Shown: positions 1-8,605 of the stretch, in pieces
How the letters are laid out: each line of letters begins with the position of its first letter
Numbering within the stretch: position 1 is the stretch's first letter
Assembly (NCBI RefSeq): GCF_900184965.1
Contig: NZ_FXYA01000215.1
Span: forward strand, 186,001-250,000
Direction of reading: 5' to 3'
Length of the DNA stretch: 64,000 bases
DNA from: Akkermansia muciniphila
Lineage (GTDB): Bacteria; Verrucomicrobiota; Verrucomicrobiia; Verrucomicrobiales; Akkermansiaceae
Notes under the pieces: model-generated
What the model was told of the DNA's origin: nothing
Database searches by the model: none
What the model saw: the letters and a program-made list of their open reading frames with translations, nothing else
Translations under genes and position numbers: made by a program

Positions 1-457
1 CCAGGCGGGGAGCCTCTCCCAGCGTAACGGGGACCAGCTTGTCCAGGAAGGAGGCATCTTTCCCGTTTTTCAGACGCAGAAGGGCAAGATTGGCTTCCGG
101 GTCAAAGGCGGTTACGGTCACGGGAACCGTCCGGGCGCCGTCCGCGGAAGTTATTTCCACAAAACTGGCGGAATAAACGATGTTGGCGGCCGTCAGGATA
201 TTGCCGTCTCCCAGATAAATACCGAAACCCTGGCTGTATGCCGGGTTTTCCTTGCTCCACGGCTGGATCATGGCATAGCCCTGGTTAGTGGCGTTGATGC
301 CGACCATGGAGCCGGTGGGGGAGGGAAGCGGGGCCGGTTCGGGCGTTTCCGCCTGTTGTTCAGGCTGGGGTGCGGGAGCAGTCCGGCCGGCTTCGCGCGG
401 CTGGCAGCCGCCAAGCAGGATCAGGGAACCGAGGAAGAAAGCAGAAAGAATTTTCAT
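1..457 (-). CDS. lipoprotein with degenerate trypsin/HtrA-like domain (partial)
   Basis: The gene runs off the left edge, so only about 152 N-terminal residues are visible. It opens with a lipoprotein signal peptide (MKILSAFFLGSLILLGGC, lipobox Cys18), then a Pro/Glu/Ala-rich linker, then the first half of a trypsin-like beta barrel. The segment that normally holds the catalytic His (usual T-A-A-H-V-V) reads T-A-A-N-I-V, so His is Asn92, and the usual D-x-x-x-D-L-A-L-L segment reads DPEANLALL, so Asp is Asn123. The serine region lies outside the window. Its start is 5 bases after the stop of an intact HtrA-type protease, so the two are probably co-transcribed. It is likely a membrane-anchored, proteolytically inactive relative acting as a binding or regulatory partner; that role is inference. 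Confidence 0.8.
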   Translation of the reverse strand, partial: MKILSAFFLGSLILLGGCQPREAGRTAPAPQPEQQAETPEPAPLPSPTGSMVGINATNQGYAMIQPWSKENPAYSQGFGIYLGDGNILTAANIVYSASFVEITSADGARTVPVTVTAFDPEANLALLRLKNGKDASFLDKLVPVTLGEAPRL

Positions 458-462
458 GGCGG

Positions 463-2037
463 TTAACGGGCGGGAGTGGTGTTGCGGTCAGGCTGGCGGC
501 CGGGAATGGCGCTGTCCAGTCGGGCGTTTTTCGGAATGTTGTAGGTTTTGGCGATGCGCTTGTTGGCCGCCTCCATGGCCTTGCCTTCAAAGACGAGGGG
601 GCGTTCTCCGTTTTTCAGTTCGATGACGACGTATTCCGGCATGTTCTCCGGGTAAAGGAGTTCATAGGCGTGGGTGAGGCCCTTAACTTTCACGCCGTTG
701 ATTTTTTCCACAATGGAGTTGGAGACGGCGCCGGACAGGCGCGCGTTTACTTCGTCATCCAGCACCTTGGTGATGATGACCATGTCTTCATGGTCCACGC
801 AGCCGCCGTCTTCCTGGTAGTTCCGAATATCCAGCGCGACGTCCAGCATGGAGATGGCCGCCGCCGCGAGCACGTTGCGCTGGATGGGCTGGAACACCAG
901 GCCGCCAAAGACGACGTAACGGGGCATTTTATCGTATTCCGCCATCAGAAGGTCTCTGGAGGGGGATGGTTTTATCACCATTTCCACCTTCATGGGCTTG
1001 CCGTCGCGAATGATGTCCAGCGGAAGCCGGTCGTCTTTAAAACAGCGCTCAATGAGTTCCTTCATGCTGATTTTCTGGCCGTCCAGTTCAATCATGGCGG
1101 AACTGTCCACATCATAGCCGTCCACTTTCATCAGCAGATCCCCGTTGCGGAGCACGCCGTCGGCGGAAGACCCCTTGAGCACTTTGCCGATGAGAACGCC
1201 CTTTTCGTCGTCCGGCAGGCCGAACGCCTTGCGCATGGCCGGGTTCAGGATGGGCGCAGCCTGAATGCCCATGTCCACATAGCCGTCATAGACGCCGTCC
1301 TTGATGTCTTCCAGAAAGTGGCGGATGACGGGGGTTGGAATCACGTACCCCGTGTTATTGGCGTTGTTCAGGCCCTGGAATGCCACGCCGATGACTTTGT
1401 TCCCCATCAGGACGGGACCGCCGCTGTTGCCCGGGTTAATGGCGGCGTCCACCTGGATGGTCAGGTGTTCCGCGTTGCGGGGGTGGGCGTACGCGGTGAA
1501 ATCAATGCGGGAGACCACGCCGCGCGTGACGGAAAGCCTGTTGCCGCCGATAGGGTAGCCGATCACCCTTACCTCGTCTTCCAGATGAGGCAGGCTTTTA
1601 CTGAATTCAAAGGGTTTGATGCCTTTGAAGGAGTGAGGGGGGGCCGCTTCCAGCAGGGCCAGGTCCGCGTCATGAGCGATGAATTTGACCCTGGCGGGGA
1701 TTTTGCGGGAATCTCCGTACATGGAGATGTAAATGCGTTCCGCGTTGCTGACGACGTGGGCATTTGTCATGAAGGCGTTTTCCCCGATCAGGAAACCGGT
1801 GCCGAAACTGCTCTGGTACCGGCCGGCGTTCCATGGGGTGGCATAATCGGGCGTCAGAGAATCCACTTCAATTTTCACGACGCCCTTGTACTGGTCATTG
1901 ATGGAAACGACGGGGCCGGACATGACCTTGTCCACCCCGAAGTCCGAAATGGAGACGGCCGGCTCATCCGCGTGGGAAAGAGCGGCGGCGGCCAGGACTG
2001 CGCACAGCCCTTGAAAACAGGTATGGGAATGTATCAT
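463..2037 (-). CDS. HtrA/DegP-type secreted serine protease with PDZ region
   Basis: Predicted envelope serine protease of 524 residues. The start chosen is the ATG giving MIHSHTCFQG with a short signal peptide ending near SHA; a longer upstream reading has no signal-like sequence. The S1C triad is intact: His94 in TNAHVV, Asp125 in HDADLALLE and Ser205 in NPGNSGGPV. The C-terminal half contains PDZ-like segments around residues 250-350 (G-V-L-I-G-K-V-L-K-G) and a further divergent region seen in DegP-like proteins. Family role: degradation or chaperoning of misfolded exported proteins. It lies directly upstream of a lipoprotein whose matching catalytic positions are mutated. No clear Shine-Dalgarno sequence precedes the start. 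Confidence 0.85.
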   Translation of the reverse strand: MIHSHTCFQGLCAVLAAAALSHADEPAVSISDFGVDKVMSGPVVSINDQYKGVVKIEVDSLTPDYATPWNAGRYQSSFGTGFLIGENAFMTNAHVVSNAERIYISMYGDSRKIPARVKFIAHDADLALLEAAPPHSFKGIKPFEFSKSLPHLEDEVRVIGYPIGGNRLSVTRGVVSRIDFTAYAHPRNAEHLTIQVDAAINPGNSGGPVLMGNKVIGVAFQGLNNANNTGYVIPTPVIRHFLEDIKDGVYDGYVDMGIQAAPILNPAMRKAFGLPDDEKGVLIGKVLKGSSADGVLRNGDLLMKVDGYDVDSSAMIELDGQKISMKELIERCFKDDRLPLDIIRDGKPMKVEMVIKPSPSRDLLMAEYDKMPRYVVFGGLVFQPIQRNVLAAAAISMLDVALDIRNYQEDGGCVDHEDMVIITKVLDDEVNARLSGAVSNSIVEKINGVKVKGLTHAYELLYPENMPEYVVIELKNGERPLVFEGKAMEAANKRIAKTYNIPKNARLDSAIPGRQPDRNTTPAR

Positions 2038-2078
2038 ACGCAAAGATGAAGATTGTGTTGCCAGGGAAGGTATTGTTG

Positions 2079-3200
2079 TTACAGGTTGCTTTTGCGGCTT
2101 TGGGTTGCCAGGCTTTCCTGGAAGGAATTGACTTCCTCCAGCAGGGATGAAAAACGTTCCGCCACTTCGCCGTCCACCTGGCAGCCGCAGTTGTCCAGCG
2201 CAGCTACCGTCTGGCGCGTTTGTTCCACGCACAGGGCCATGCGGGCGGCCATGGTGCAGTAGTCCGCAGCGTCCTCCTTCTCCTGGAGGAGGCAGGAAAG
2301 AATGCGCGGGGTGATGTAGCGGATGCAGTAAAAAATCTGGTTCAGGGGTTCCGGCGGCCCTGTCCTGTTTCTCTGGGCTTTGTTGATTTCCCGGCTGAAC
2401 CGGTGCTGGCACAGGTCCGTCAGCTCCATCACCTGCTGGAAAAGGGGGTGGAACATGCAGGACTGCACTTCCTGGGCTTCCTGTTCGTTGAGAATGTCAA
2501 ACAGGCTGAGCATGCCGGTGCTTTTGCAGGAGCAGGGCGTCCCCGTTTCTTCCGACTGGGCGATGTTGTCCAGCACTTCGTCCCAGCCCATGACAAAAGC
2601 CACACGGATGTCGCCGCTGGGGTTCAGCCTGTATTTTTGGAATACCTCCTGGTAGGCGATGGCGATGGCTTCCGCTTCCCGCAGGCGTTTGTCCCAGTGG
2701 TGGTCGGGCAGGTTGCCGTCCTCCTGGTGGTTGGAATAGGCCCTGGACCATTCCTTTACCTGAGTCCGCAGCATCTGCTGGTTCGCCATGATCTGGGCCT
2801 GTTCTTCGCAGGAATCCATTATCCATTCGGGAAGGGAGACTTTGATGGAGAAGGCCGTACTTTCCAGCAGCACCATATCGTGGTGGCTGGTGAACCATTC
2901 CAGGTACAGGGCGTTTTCCATGGTTTTCCTGCCTTTGACAGGCATGCGCCGGCTGGCCGTCATATCTCCCACCACCCCCAGGATATGTTCCGGGATCTGG
3001 GTAAGTTCCGCAGGAAGCATTTGGGGAGAAGGATTCCTGAAGTCAATCACGCAACCGGCCAGATCCTGGAGGCAGTCCCCCTGCAGGGTGATGTTTACCG
3101 GATGAGGCATCCCCATGAGCTGCAGCGTAAGATGGACGGTTCCGCGTTCGCGGTTGTCCAGCGTGCCGTAGTGGACGTAGTCTGTAATTCTGAAAATCAT
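2079..3200 (-). CDS. conserved protein of unknown function
   Basis: A 373-residue protein without signal peptide or membrane segments. It begins MIFRITDYVHYGTLDNRERG and is rich in acidic and helical sequence, with a Cys cluster (TPCSCKS) near residue 240 and scattered Cys in the last third. I do not recognise a family. The reading frame is long, free of stops and has codon use like its neighbours, so it is a real gene. It lies between leuD (43 bases upstream) and the HtrA-type protease (41 bases downstream), all on the same strand, so co-transcription is possible, but the context does not suggest a function. Confidence 0.7.
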   Translation of the reverse strand: MIFRITDYVHYGTLDNRERGTVHLTLQLMGMPHPVNITLQGDCLQDLAGCVIDFRNPSPQMLPAELTQIPEHILGVVGDMTASRRMPVKGRKTMENALYLEWFTSHHDMVLLESTAFSIKVSLPEWIMDSCEEQAQIMANQQMLRTQVKEWSRAYSNHQEDGNLPDHHWDKRLREAEAIAIAYQEVFQKYRLNPSGDIRVAFVMGWDEVLDNIAQSEETGTPCSCKSTGMLSLFDILNEQEAQEVQSCMFHPLFQQVMELTDLCQHRFSREINKAQRNRTGPPEPLNQIFYCIRYITPRILSCLLQEKEDAADYCTMAARMALCVEQTRQTVAALDNCGCQVDGEVAERFSSLLEEVNSFQESLATQSRKSNL

Positions 3201-3243
3201 ATGGGGAAGGGGGGAGAAGGGGAGGAAAAAGGTGAATGCTGAA

Positions 3244-3852
3244 TCAGCAGGAGGCTGAGACCCGGGGCAGTTCTTCGTTTTTCTTTTCTACGGCGTCCAT
3301 GTTGACAAGCAGTTCCGCAATGGAATCCCATCGGCCCCGGGTCAGGGCTTCGCGGGCTTCCGCCGGCATCCGGATGGGGAAGGAGCCTTCCTTCCAGGAA
3401 ACTGTCATGTCCAGGAGGTCAATCGTCACTTCCGTTTCCGGGTGATCGGAAATGTGCCGTGCCAGAGCGGCAATATCGGCGGCAGACGCGCACACGCAGG
3501 GCAAACCGATGCCGGTGCTGTTGCCGAAGAAGATTTCCGCGAAAGACTCCGCGATGACGGCTTTGATGCCGGAACGCCTGATAGTTTGCGGGGCGTGTTC
3601 GCGGGAAGAACCGCAGCCGAAGTTGGAGCCGCCCAGAATGATGGAAGCCCCTTTGAAGCGGGGATCGTCCACCGGGTGGGATTTGGATTGCCCGTTTTCG
3701 TCGAAGCGTTCGTCCCAGAACATGACTCCCGCCAGTTCGTCAAACGTGATGCATTTGAGGAAGCGGGCAGGGATGATGCGGTCCGTGTCCATGTCCGGTC
3801 CCGGGACGGGAACGCAGGTGCCGGTGATGGAGGTGAATTGGGTCAGAGACAT
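3244..3852 (-). CDS. leuD: 3-isopropylmalate dehydratase small subunit
   Basis: Small subunit of isopropylmalate isomerase, which interconverts 2- and 3-isopropylmalate in leucine biosynthesis. The 202-residue length is typical. Diagnostic stretches are DTDRIIPARFLK near the N-terminus, GGSNFGCGSSREHAP (the swivel-domain substrate loop) and AVIAESFAEIFFGNSTGIG. It starts 18 bases after leuC ends, so both subunits are made from one message, as is usual. The last ~20 residues (Glu/Lys-rich) are an unremarkable extension. Confidence 0.95.
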   Translation of the reverse strand: MSLTQFTSITGTCVPVPGPDMDTDRIIPARFLKCITFDELAGVMFWDERFDENGQSKSHPVDDPRFKGASIILGGSNFGCGSSREHAPQTIRRSGIKAVIAESFAEIFFGNSTGIGLPCVCASAADIAALARHISDHPETEVTIDLLDMTVSWKEGSFPIRMPAEAREALTRGRWDSIAELLVNMDAVEKKNEELPRVSASC

Positions 3853-3870
3853 AAGGAGAAAATTGGAAAG

Positions 3871-5283
3871 TTAATTCAGGGAGAATACTTCGCGGGCATC
3901 GGAGACTTTCCCGGTCAGAGCGGCGGCGGCCACCATGGCCGGGCTCATCAGCAGGGTGCGCCCGGTGGGGCTTCCCTGCCGTCCCTTGAAGTTCCGGTTG
4001 GAGGAGCTGGCGCAAAGCTGGTCTCCCTGGAGTTTGTCCGGATTCATGGCCAGGCACATGGAACAGCCCGCCAGGCGCCATTCAAAGCCGGCTTCACGGA
4101 AAATGTCCGCGATGCCTTCCTCCTCGCATTGCCGGGCAGTCATCTGGGAACCGGGAACGGCCAGAGCCCTGATGCCGGGGGCCACATGGCGACCCTTGAT
4201 GAGGGCGGCCACTTCCCGGAAGTCTGAAATGCGGCCATTGGTGCAGGAACCTACGAAGCACACTTGAACCGGCAGTCCTTTAAGAGGCATGCCCGCGGGG
4301 AATTTCATGTATTCCAGCGCTTCGTTGATCATCTTCCGTTCATCGTCGTTCGCGGCGTCGGAAGGATTGGGCGTGCTGCCGCTGATGCCCGTATTCTGGT
4401 CCGGAGAAATGCCCCATGTCAACGTAGGCTCAATGGAGGCCCCGTCAATTTCCACGATTTCATCGTATTCCGCATCTGCGTCGGAGGCGAAGCCCAGCCA
4501 GCGTTCCACGGCTTTGTCCCAGTCTGTGCCGGTGGGGGCGAACAGGCGTCCTTTGATGTATTCCACCGTGGTTTGGTCGGGGTTCACGTAGCCGCAGCGC
4601 GCCGCGCCTTCAATGGACATGTTGCAAAGGGTCATGCGTTCGTCCATGCTCATGGCGTCAATGACGTCGCCGCCATATTCATAGGCGAAGCCCAGGCCGC
4701 CCTTGGCTCCCAGAAGGCCGATGATGTGCAGGGCCACATCCTTGGCGCGTACGCCGGGGGCCAGTTTTCCGTTCACATTGATGCGGCGCACCTTGAGCGG
4801 GCTGAGGGCCAGGGTCTGCGTGGCCAGCACATCGCGCACCTGCGTGGTGCCGATGCCCATGGCAATGGAGCCAAAGGCTCCGTGCGTGGCCGTATGGGAG
4901 TCTCCGCATACGATAGTCATGCCCGGCTGGGTGATGCCGAGTTCCGGCCCCACCATATGCACGATGCCCTGGAGGCCGGTGGGGATGTCGAAGAAACGGA
5001 TGCCGTTTTCAGCGCAGTTCCGGCGCAGTTCCCTGATCATGGCGTCCGCCGTGGCGTCCGCGAACGGTTCCGCCTGGTTGTCCGTGGGAATGATGTGGTC
5101 CACGGTGGCAAAGGTACGTTCCGGGTGACGCACGGTCAGGCCCAGGTCCCGGACCATTCCGAAAGCCTGCGGAGAAGTGACTTCATGCAGCAGGTGCGTG
5201 GCGATGAATATTTGCGTTCTCCCATCCGGCAGGATGCCGACGGTATGAGCGTCCCAGATTTTTTGGAAAAGCGTTTTCCCCAT
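3871..5283 (-). CDS. leuC: 3-isopropylmalate dehydratase large subunit
   Basis: Large, [4Fe-4S]-carrying subunit of isopropylmalate isomerase. I chose the ATG giving [13 protein letters not shown] because family members begin with this pattern; the frame stays open for 21 more codons upstream with other ATGs, so the exact start is uncertain. The product is about 470 residues, matching the usual ~466. Signature regions include [36 protein letters not shown] and [14 protein letters not shown], the last two carrying the cluster-ligating cysteines. It is followed by leuD after 18 bases. A ~200-base gap separates it from lipB. Confidence 0.95.
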   Translation of the reverse strand: MGKTLFQKIWDAHTVGILPDGRTQIFIATHLLHEVTSPQAFGMVRDLGLTVRHPERTFATVDHIIPTDNQAEPFADATADAMIRELRRNCAENGIRFFDIPTGLQGIVHMVGPELGITQPGMTIVCGDSHTATHGAFGSIAMGIGTTQVRDVLATQTLALSPLKVRRINVNGKLAPGVRAKDVALHIIGLLGAKGGLGFAYEYGGDVIDAMSMDERMTLCNMSIEGAARCGYVNPDQTTVEYIKGRLFAPTGTDWDKAVERWLGFASDADAEYDEIVEIDGASIEPTLTWGISPDQNTGISGSTPNPSDAANDDERKMINEALEYMKFPAGMPLKGLPVQVCFVGSCTNGRISDFREVAALIKGRHVAPGIRALAVPGSQMTARQCEEEGIADIFREAGFEWRLAGCSMCLAMNPDKLQGDQLCASSSNRNFKGRQGSPTGRTLLMSPAMVAAAALTGKVSDAREVFSLN

Positions 5284-5485
5284 AGCTGGCATAAGCATCC
5301 GTCCGTTCGGGAACCGCGTCAAGATGCAAGGACGTATTGCTGACACGGTCTGTGTCTTACAGAAGGCGTTTTTTTGAACATTTCCTCTGCATTCATGGTC
5401 TGATTGGGCCTCTTTCCAGCCTTTGGCGCCTTTCCGCCTTTAAGGAAAGGATGGTTTTCGTGCCCTCTGCACGTTTCGGATTCTT

Positions 5486-6124
5486 TTAATGCCGGTGAAA
5501 TTTTTCTTCCCACAGCGCTGCAAAAACGTCTCCGAAACATTTCAACAGGTTTCCTTCCGGCGGGGGGGAGGACATTTCATCCTCCAGGCAGGTCATTTGT
5601 ACGCCCTGGATGCCGCAGGGGGTAATAGCAAGGAAGGGAGGCAGGGATTCCCGGGTTACATTGAGGGCGAAGCCGTGCATGGCAATCCATTTTTTCACCC
5701 CGACGCCGATGGAGGCTATTTTGCGGTTTTCCACCCAGACGCCTACCAGCCCTTCCCGGATGCGGGCCTGCACGCCGAACCGGGCACAGGTTTCAATCAG
5801 GGTATGTTCCAGGGTGGTGACGTAGCGGTGCAGATCCCTGCCGCAGCGGTTCAAATCCGTAATGGGGTATCCGACCAGCTGGCCGGGGCCGTGGTAGGTG
5901 GCCTGGCCGCCGCGGTTGATTTCATGAACGGGAAAGGGAAGCACGGAACCGGGGTGCAGGCTGGCATGATTCCGCGTGCGTCCGATGGTATAAACCCCGG
6001 CATGTTCCAGCAGCAACAGGTCGTTTTCCCTGTCCGGATCTTCCTGATGAGCCTGAACCAGTTGTTCCTGGAGCCGCAGGGTTTCCTGGTAATCTGCCAG
6101 GCCGGGAATGCGGATGATGTTCAT
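5486..6124 (-). CDS. lipB: octanoyltransferase
   Basis: Transfers octanoyl groups from acyl carrier protein to lipoyl domains, the first step of lipoate cofactor assembly. The 212-residue length fits the family. The core motif RGGQATYHGPGQLVGYP starts at Arg71; the catalytic pair is Lys135 in NRKIASIGV and Cys170 in ITPCGIQG. It sits 35 bases downstream of the amidase gene on the same strand; the two functions are unrelated. No lipA is seen in the window. Confidence 0.95.
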   Translation of the reverse strand: MNIIRIPGLADYQETLRLQEQLVQAHQEDPDRENDLLLLEHAGVYTIGRTRNHASLHPGSVLPFPVHEINRGGQATYHGPGQLVGYPITDLNRCGRDLHRYVTTLEHTLIETCARFGVQARIREGLVGVWVENRKIASIGVGVKKWIAMHGFALNVTRESLPPFLAITPCGIQGVQMTCLEDEMSSPPPEGNLLKCFGDVFAALWEEKFHRH

Positions 6125-6159
6125 GCTGCTGAAGGGAGGCCCCGGGACAGTTAGGGAAC

Positions 6160-7215
6160 TCAGCGCGTTCTGCGCACTTGCTGGCCAAGGGCGGTGCGGT
6201 ATTGATGCACGGCGGCGGCCAGGGAAGAGGCCATGAAATTCTGATAGCGCTCCGTGGCGATAAGCAGGGCCTCCTGCGGGTTGGACATGAAACCGCCTTC
6301 CACCAGAATGGCGGGATGCTTGATGGTGCAGAGCACGGAATAGCGCGCGCGCTTGATGCCGCGGTCCACCATGGAAATACCCTCCTTGATGGCAAGCGGC
6401 CCTTTCAGCATGTGCCCCTGAACGGCTGTAGCCAGGGCGATGTTCATGCTGTCCTGGGCGTTGCCCTGCAGAGCGTCGTGGCGGATATTGCGGGACATGG
6501 AGGAGGAAGTGCCCGCGGGCGCCAGCGTGAAGGTTTCCACCCCGCGGGCAGAGGAGCCCCCGTCATTGAAGTGGATGCTGATGAAGATGGCGTTGTTGTG
6601 CCTGTTGGCAATGCGGACGCGGTCCTGGAGGGCAATGAAGTTGTCCGTGTCACGGGTCATCACCACCTGGTAGCCCATGGCTTTGAGGCGATCGCGCAGT
6701 TTTTTGCCCACGGAGAGGTTGATATCCGCTTCCCTGTTGATGCGGTTGCGCGTGCCGCTGTCATGTCCGCCGTGGCCGGGATCAATGACTACTGTGTTGA
6801 AGCTGCGGCGGTTGGCGATGTAAGTGGGACGCAGAACCGGATCAATGATTTTGTGCAGGTCCATATTGGAAACCATCAACCCCTTGGAGGGATGGTCAGC
6901 CACAGGATAGGACAGCACGAACTTCATGTTGTTCATGAACATATCCTGGCTGCGCGCCTGGATACGGATTTGAACCTTTTCCGGCACCTCGTAAACTTTT
7001 TGACGCCCTTCCGTGCGTTCCCTGGTCAGTTTGTAATGGGTGCGCACCTCGGACATCGGAATATACTGCACTCCATTAATGATTTCCGGATTCCATCCGA
7101 AGGCCGTGGACAACGTCAGCAGAAACATGCCCACAACGCCGAGCACGGCTGCAAATGATGTGCGAGAGGTCGGATACATAGGAAGATATCGCATCCAGAC
7201 TAACGGATTTTTCAT
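6160..7215 (-). CDS. N-acetylmuramoyl-L-alanine amidase (Amidase_3)
   Basis: Zinc amidase that cleaves the bond between muramic acid and the peptide stem, typically for daughter-cell separation. From the chosen ATG (MKNPLVWMRYLP) the product is 351 residues with one N-terminal membrane or signal segment (about residues 18-38, AAVLGVVGMFLLTLSTAFG). A ~100-residue linker domain precedes the catalytic domain: VVIDPGHGGHDSG (first zinc His), a Glu in READINLSV, ISIHFND (second His) and the catalytic Glu in LVEGGFMSN. Upstream in-frame starts exist (one at 7239) and no Shine-Dalgarno sequence decides between them. It follows recA across a strong terminator, so it probably has its own promoter. Confidence 0.88.
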   Translation of the reverse strand: MKNPLVWMRYLPMYPTSRTSFAAVLGVVGMFLLTLSTAFGWNPEIINGVQYIPMSEVRTHYKLTRERTEGRQKVYEVPEKVQIRIQARSQDMFMNNMKFVLSYPVADHPSKGLMVSNMDLHKIIDPVLRPTYIANRRSFNTVVIDPGHGGHDSGTRNRINREADINLSVGKKLRDRLKAMGYQVVMTRDTDNFIALQDRVRIANRHNNAIFISIHFNDGGSSARGVETFTLAPAGTSSSMSRNIRHDALQGNAQDSMNIALATAVQGHMLKGPLAIKEGISMVDRGIKRARYSVLCTIKHPAILVEGGFMSNPQEALLIATERYQNFMASSLAAAVHQYRTALGQQVRRTR

Positions 7216-7270
7216 GACGCACAAGGGAAAAGTTCCCATGAAAGATTCTTTTGCGCTTCTGGTTCCGGAA

Positions 7271-7303
7271 AGAAAAAAAGCGGCTCCCGGGAGGGGGAGC
7301 CGC
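7271..7303 (-). terminator. Rho-independent terminator after recA
   Basis: Read on the minus strand, GCGGCTCCC pairs with GGGAGCCGC across a six-base loop and is followed by a run of seven T. It lies about 37 bases downstream of the recA stop, the standard layout of an intrinsic terminator. Confidence 0.88.
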
Positions 7304-7339
7304 CCTGGAATGGCGGTGAGGGGGCGGGAACAGGCGGGA

Positions 7340-8380
7340 TTATTTGGCGGTTTTCTCGTCCATTTTGGCCTTGACCTGTTCTTCAATTTCCGCGTACAGC
7401 TCCTGGTTGGATTTGAGGGCTTCCTTGGCGGCGTCGCGGCCCTGGGCGATCTGGCTGCCGTTATAGCTGATCCAGGAACCGCGCTTCTGGATGATGTCAT
7501 ATTCCATCGCCAGGTCCAGCAGGCTGCCCACGGAGGAGATGCCTTCATTGTACATGATGTCGAATTCGCATTCCGTGAAGGGAGGGGCTACCTTGTTCTT
7601 GACTACCTTGATTTTGGTGCGGTTTCCGGCCACAACGCCGTCGCTGCCCTTGATCTGGCCGGTGCGGCGGATGTCCACGCGTACGGAGGCGTAGAATTTC
7701 AGGGCGCGGCCGCCGGGGGTGGTTTCCGGACTGCCGAACATAACGCCGATTTTTTCACGGATCTGGTTGGTGAAGATGCAGACGGTGCGGGCCTTGGAGA
7801 TGAAGCTGGTGAGCTTGCGGAGGGCGGCGGACATCAAACGGGCCTGGGCTCCTACCGTGGAATCCCCGATTTCTCCTTCCAGCTCCTGCTTGGTGACCAG
7901 TGCGGCCACGGAGTCCACCACGATGACGTCAATGGCGTTGGAGCGGACAAGAGCCTCGCAGATTTGCAGGGCTTCTTCGCCGGAGCTTGGCTGGGAAACC
8001 AGCAGGTCGTCCAGGTTCACTCCCAGGCGGGCGGCATACTGGGGATCCAGCGCGTGTTCCACGTCAATGAACGCAGCCAGGCCTCCGGATTTCTGGGCCT
8101 GAGCAATAGCCGTCAGGGTCAGTGTGGTTTTACCGGAGGATTCCGGGCCGTAGATTTCCACAATCCGGCCGCGGGCAAAGCCGCCCACACCCAGGGCGCG
8201 GTCAATCAGGAGGTTGCCCGTGGGAATGACGTCCACTTCCATTTTGGCGTTGTCTCCAAGGCGCATAATGGCGTTTTCGCCGAAGTCTTTCTGGATTTGG
8301 GAGAGGGCCAGGTCAAGGTTGCGCTTGCGGGCTGCCGCCAGTTTTTCCGCTTCGGGGGATAAAGGTGTTTCGTTGCTCAT
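7340..8380 (-). CDS. recA: recombinase RecA
   Basis: ATP-dependent strand-exchange protein and SOS co-protease. From the ATG giving [10 protein letters not shown] it is 346 residues, the usual size. Visible motifs: Walker [18 protein letters not shown] (Walker B), the L1/L2 DNA-binding loops around [16 protein letters not shown] and [22 protein letters not shown], and the acidic-lysine-rich C-terminus. A -35/-10 pair lies only a few bases upstream of the start (separate entry) and no Shine-Dalgarno sequence is present. It stands where ftsA-ftsZ would usually continue the dcw cluster, 225 bases after ftsQ. Confidence 0.98.
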   Translation of the reverse strand: MSNETPLSPEAEKLAAARKRNLDLALSQIQKDFGENAIMRLGDNAKMEVDVIPTGNLLIDRALGVGGFARGRIVEIYGPESSGKTTLTLTAIAQAQKSGGLAAFIDVEHALDPQYAARLGVNLDDLLVSQPSSGEEALQICEALVRSNAIDVIVVDSVAALVTKQELEGEIGDSTVGAQARLMSAALRKLTSFISKARTVCIFTNQIREKIGVMFGSPETTPGGRALKFYASVRVDIRRTGQIKGSDGVVAGNRTKIKVVKNKVAPPFTECEFDIMYNEGISSVGSLLDLAMEYDIIQKRGSWISYNGSQIAQGRDAAKEALKSNQELYAEIEEQVKAKMDEKTAK

Positions 8381-8385
8381 ATATT

Positions 8386-8420
8386 GTGGCACAGTATAGC
8401 CGGCACAGCTTTATTGGCAA
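8386..8420 (-). promoter_or_regulatory. candidate recA promoter, nearly leaderless
   Basis: On the minus strand TTGCCA (8420-8415) and TATACT (8398-8393) are 16 bases apart, a good sigma70-type match. The expected transcription start near 8386 leaves about six bases before the recA ATG. I see no full LexA box of the type TGTTC-N4-GAACA here, only an isolated GAACA half-site just upstream. Confidence 0.6.
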
Positions 8421-8605
8421 GTGTTCTGTAGGTCTTCACAGACGCATTCCCCATTGAGAAAGAACAGAATTCTGACATGGGGAGAATCTTGTGAAAACCG
8501 GGTGGCCCGTTCGGCTGGAAATTAGGGAAAACCGGGAAACGGGAGAGGAAAAGAAGTCTGGAACCGGGGAAGAACCCGTCTTTTCCGGAGAGCGTCCGGG
8601 CAGCA

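Noticed and set aside
370-2049. Long plus-strand open frame (559 codons) opposite the HtrA-type protease
   Set aside because: It is the antisense shadow of a GC-rich gene; its translation is His/Val/Gly-rich with no family resemblance, while the minus strand has an intact catalytic triad.
8381-8460. Possible LexA box upstream of recA
   Set aside because: Only one GAACA half-site is present; I could not find the full TGTTC-N4-GAACA arrangement.
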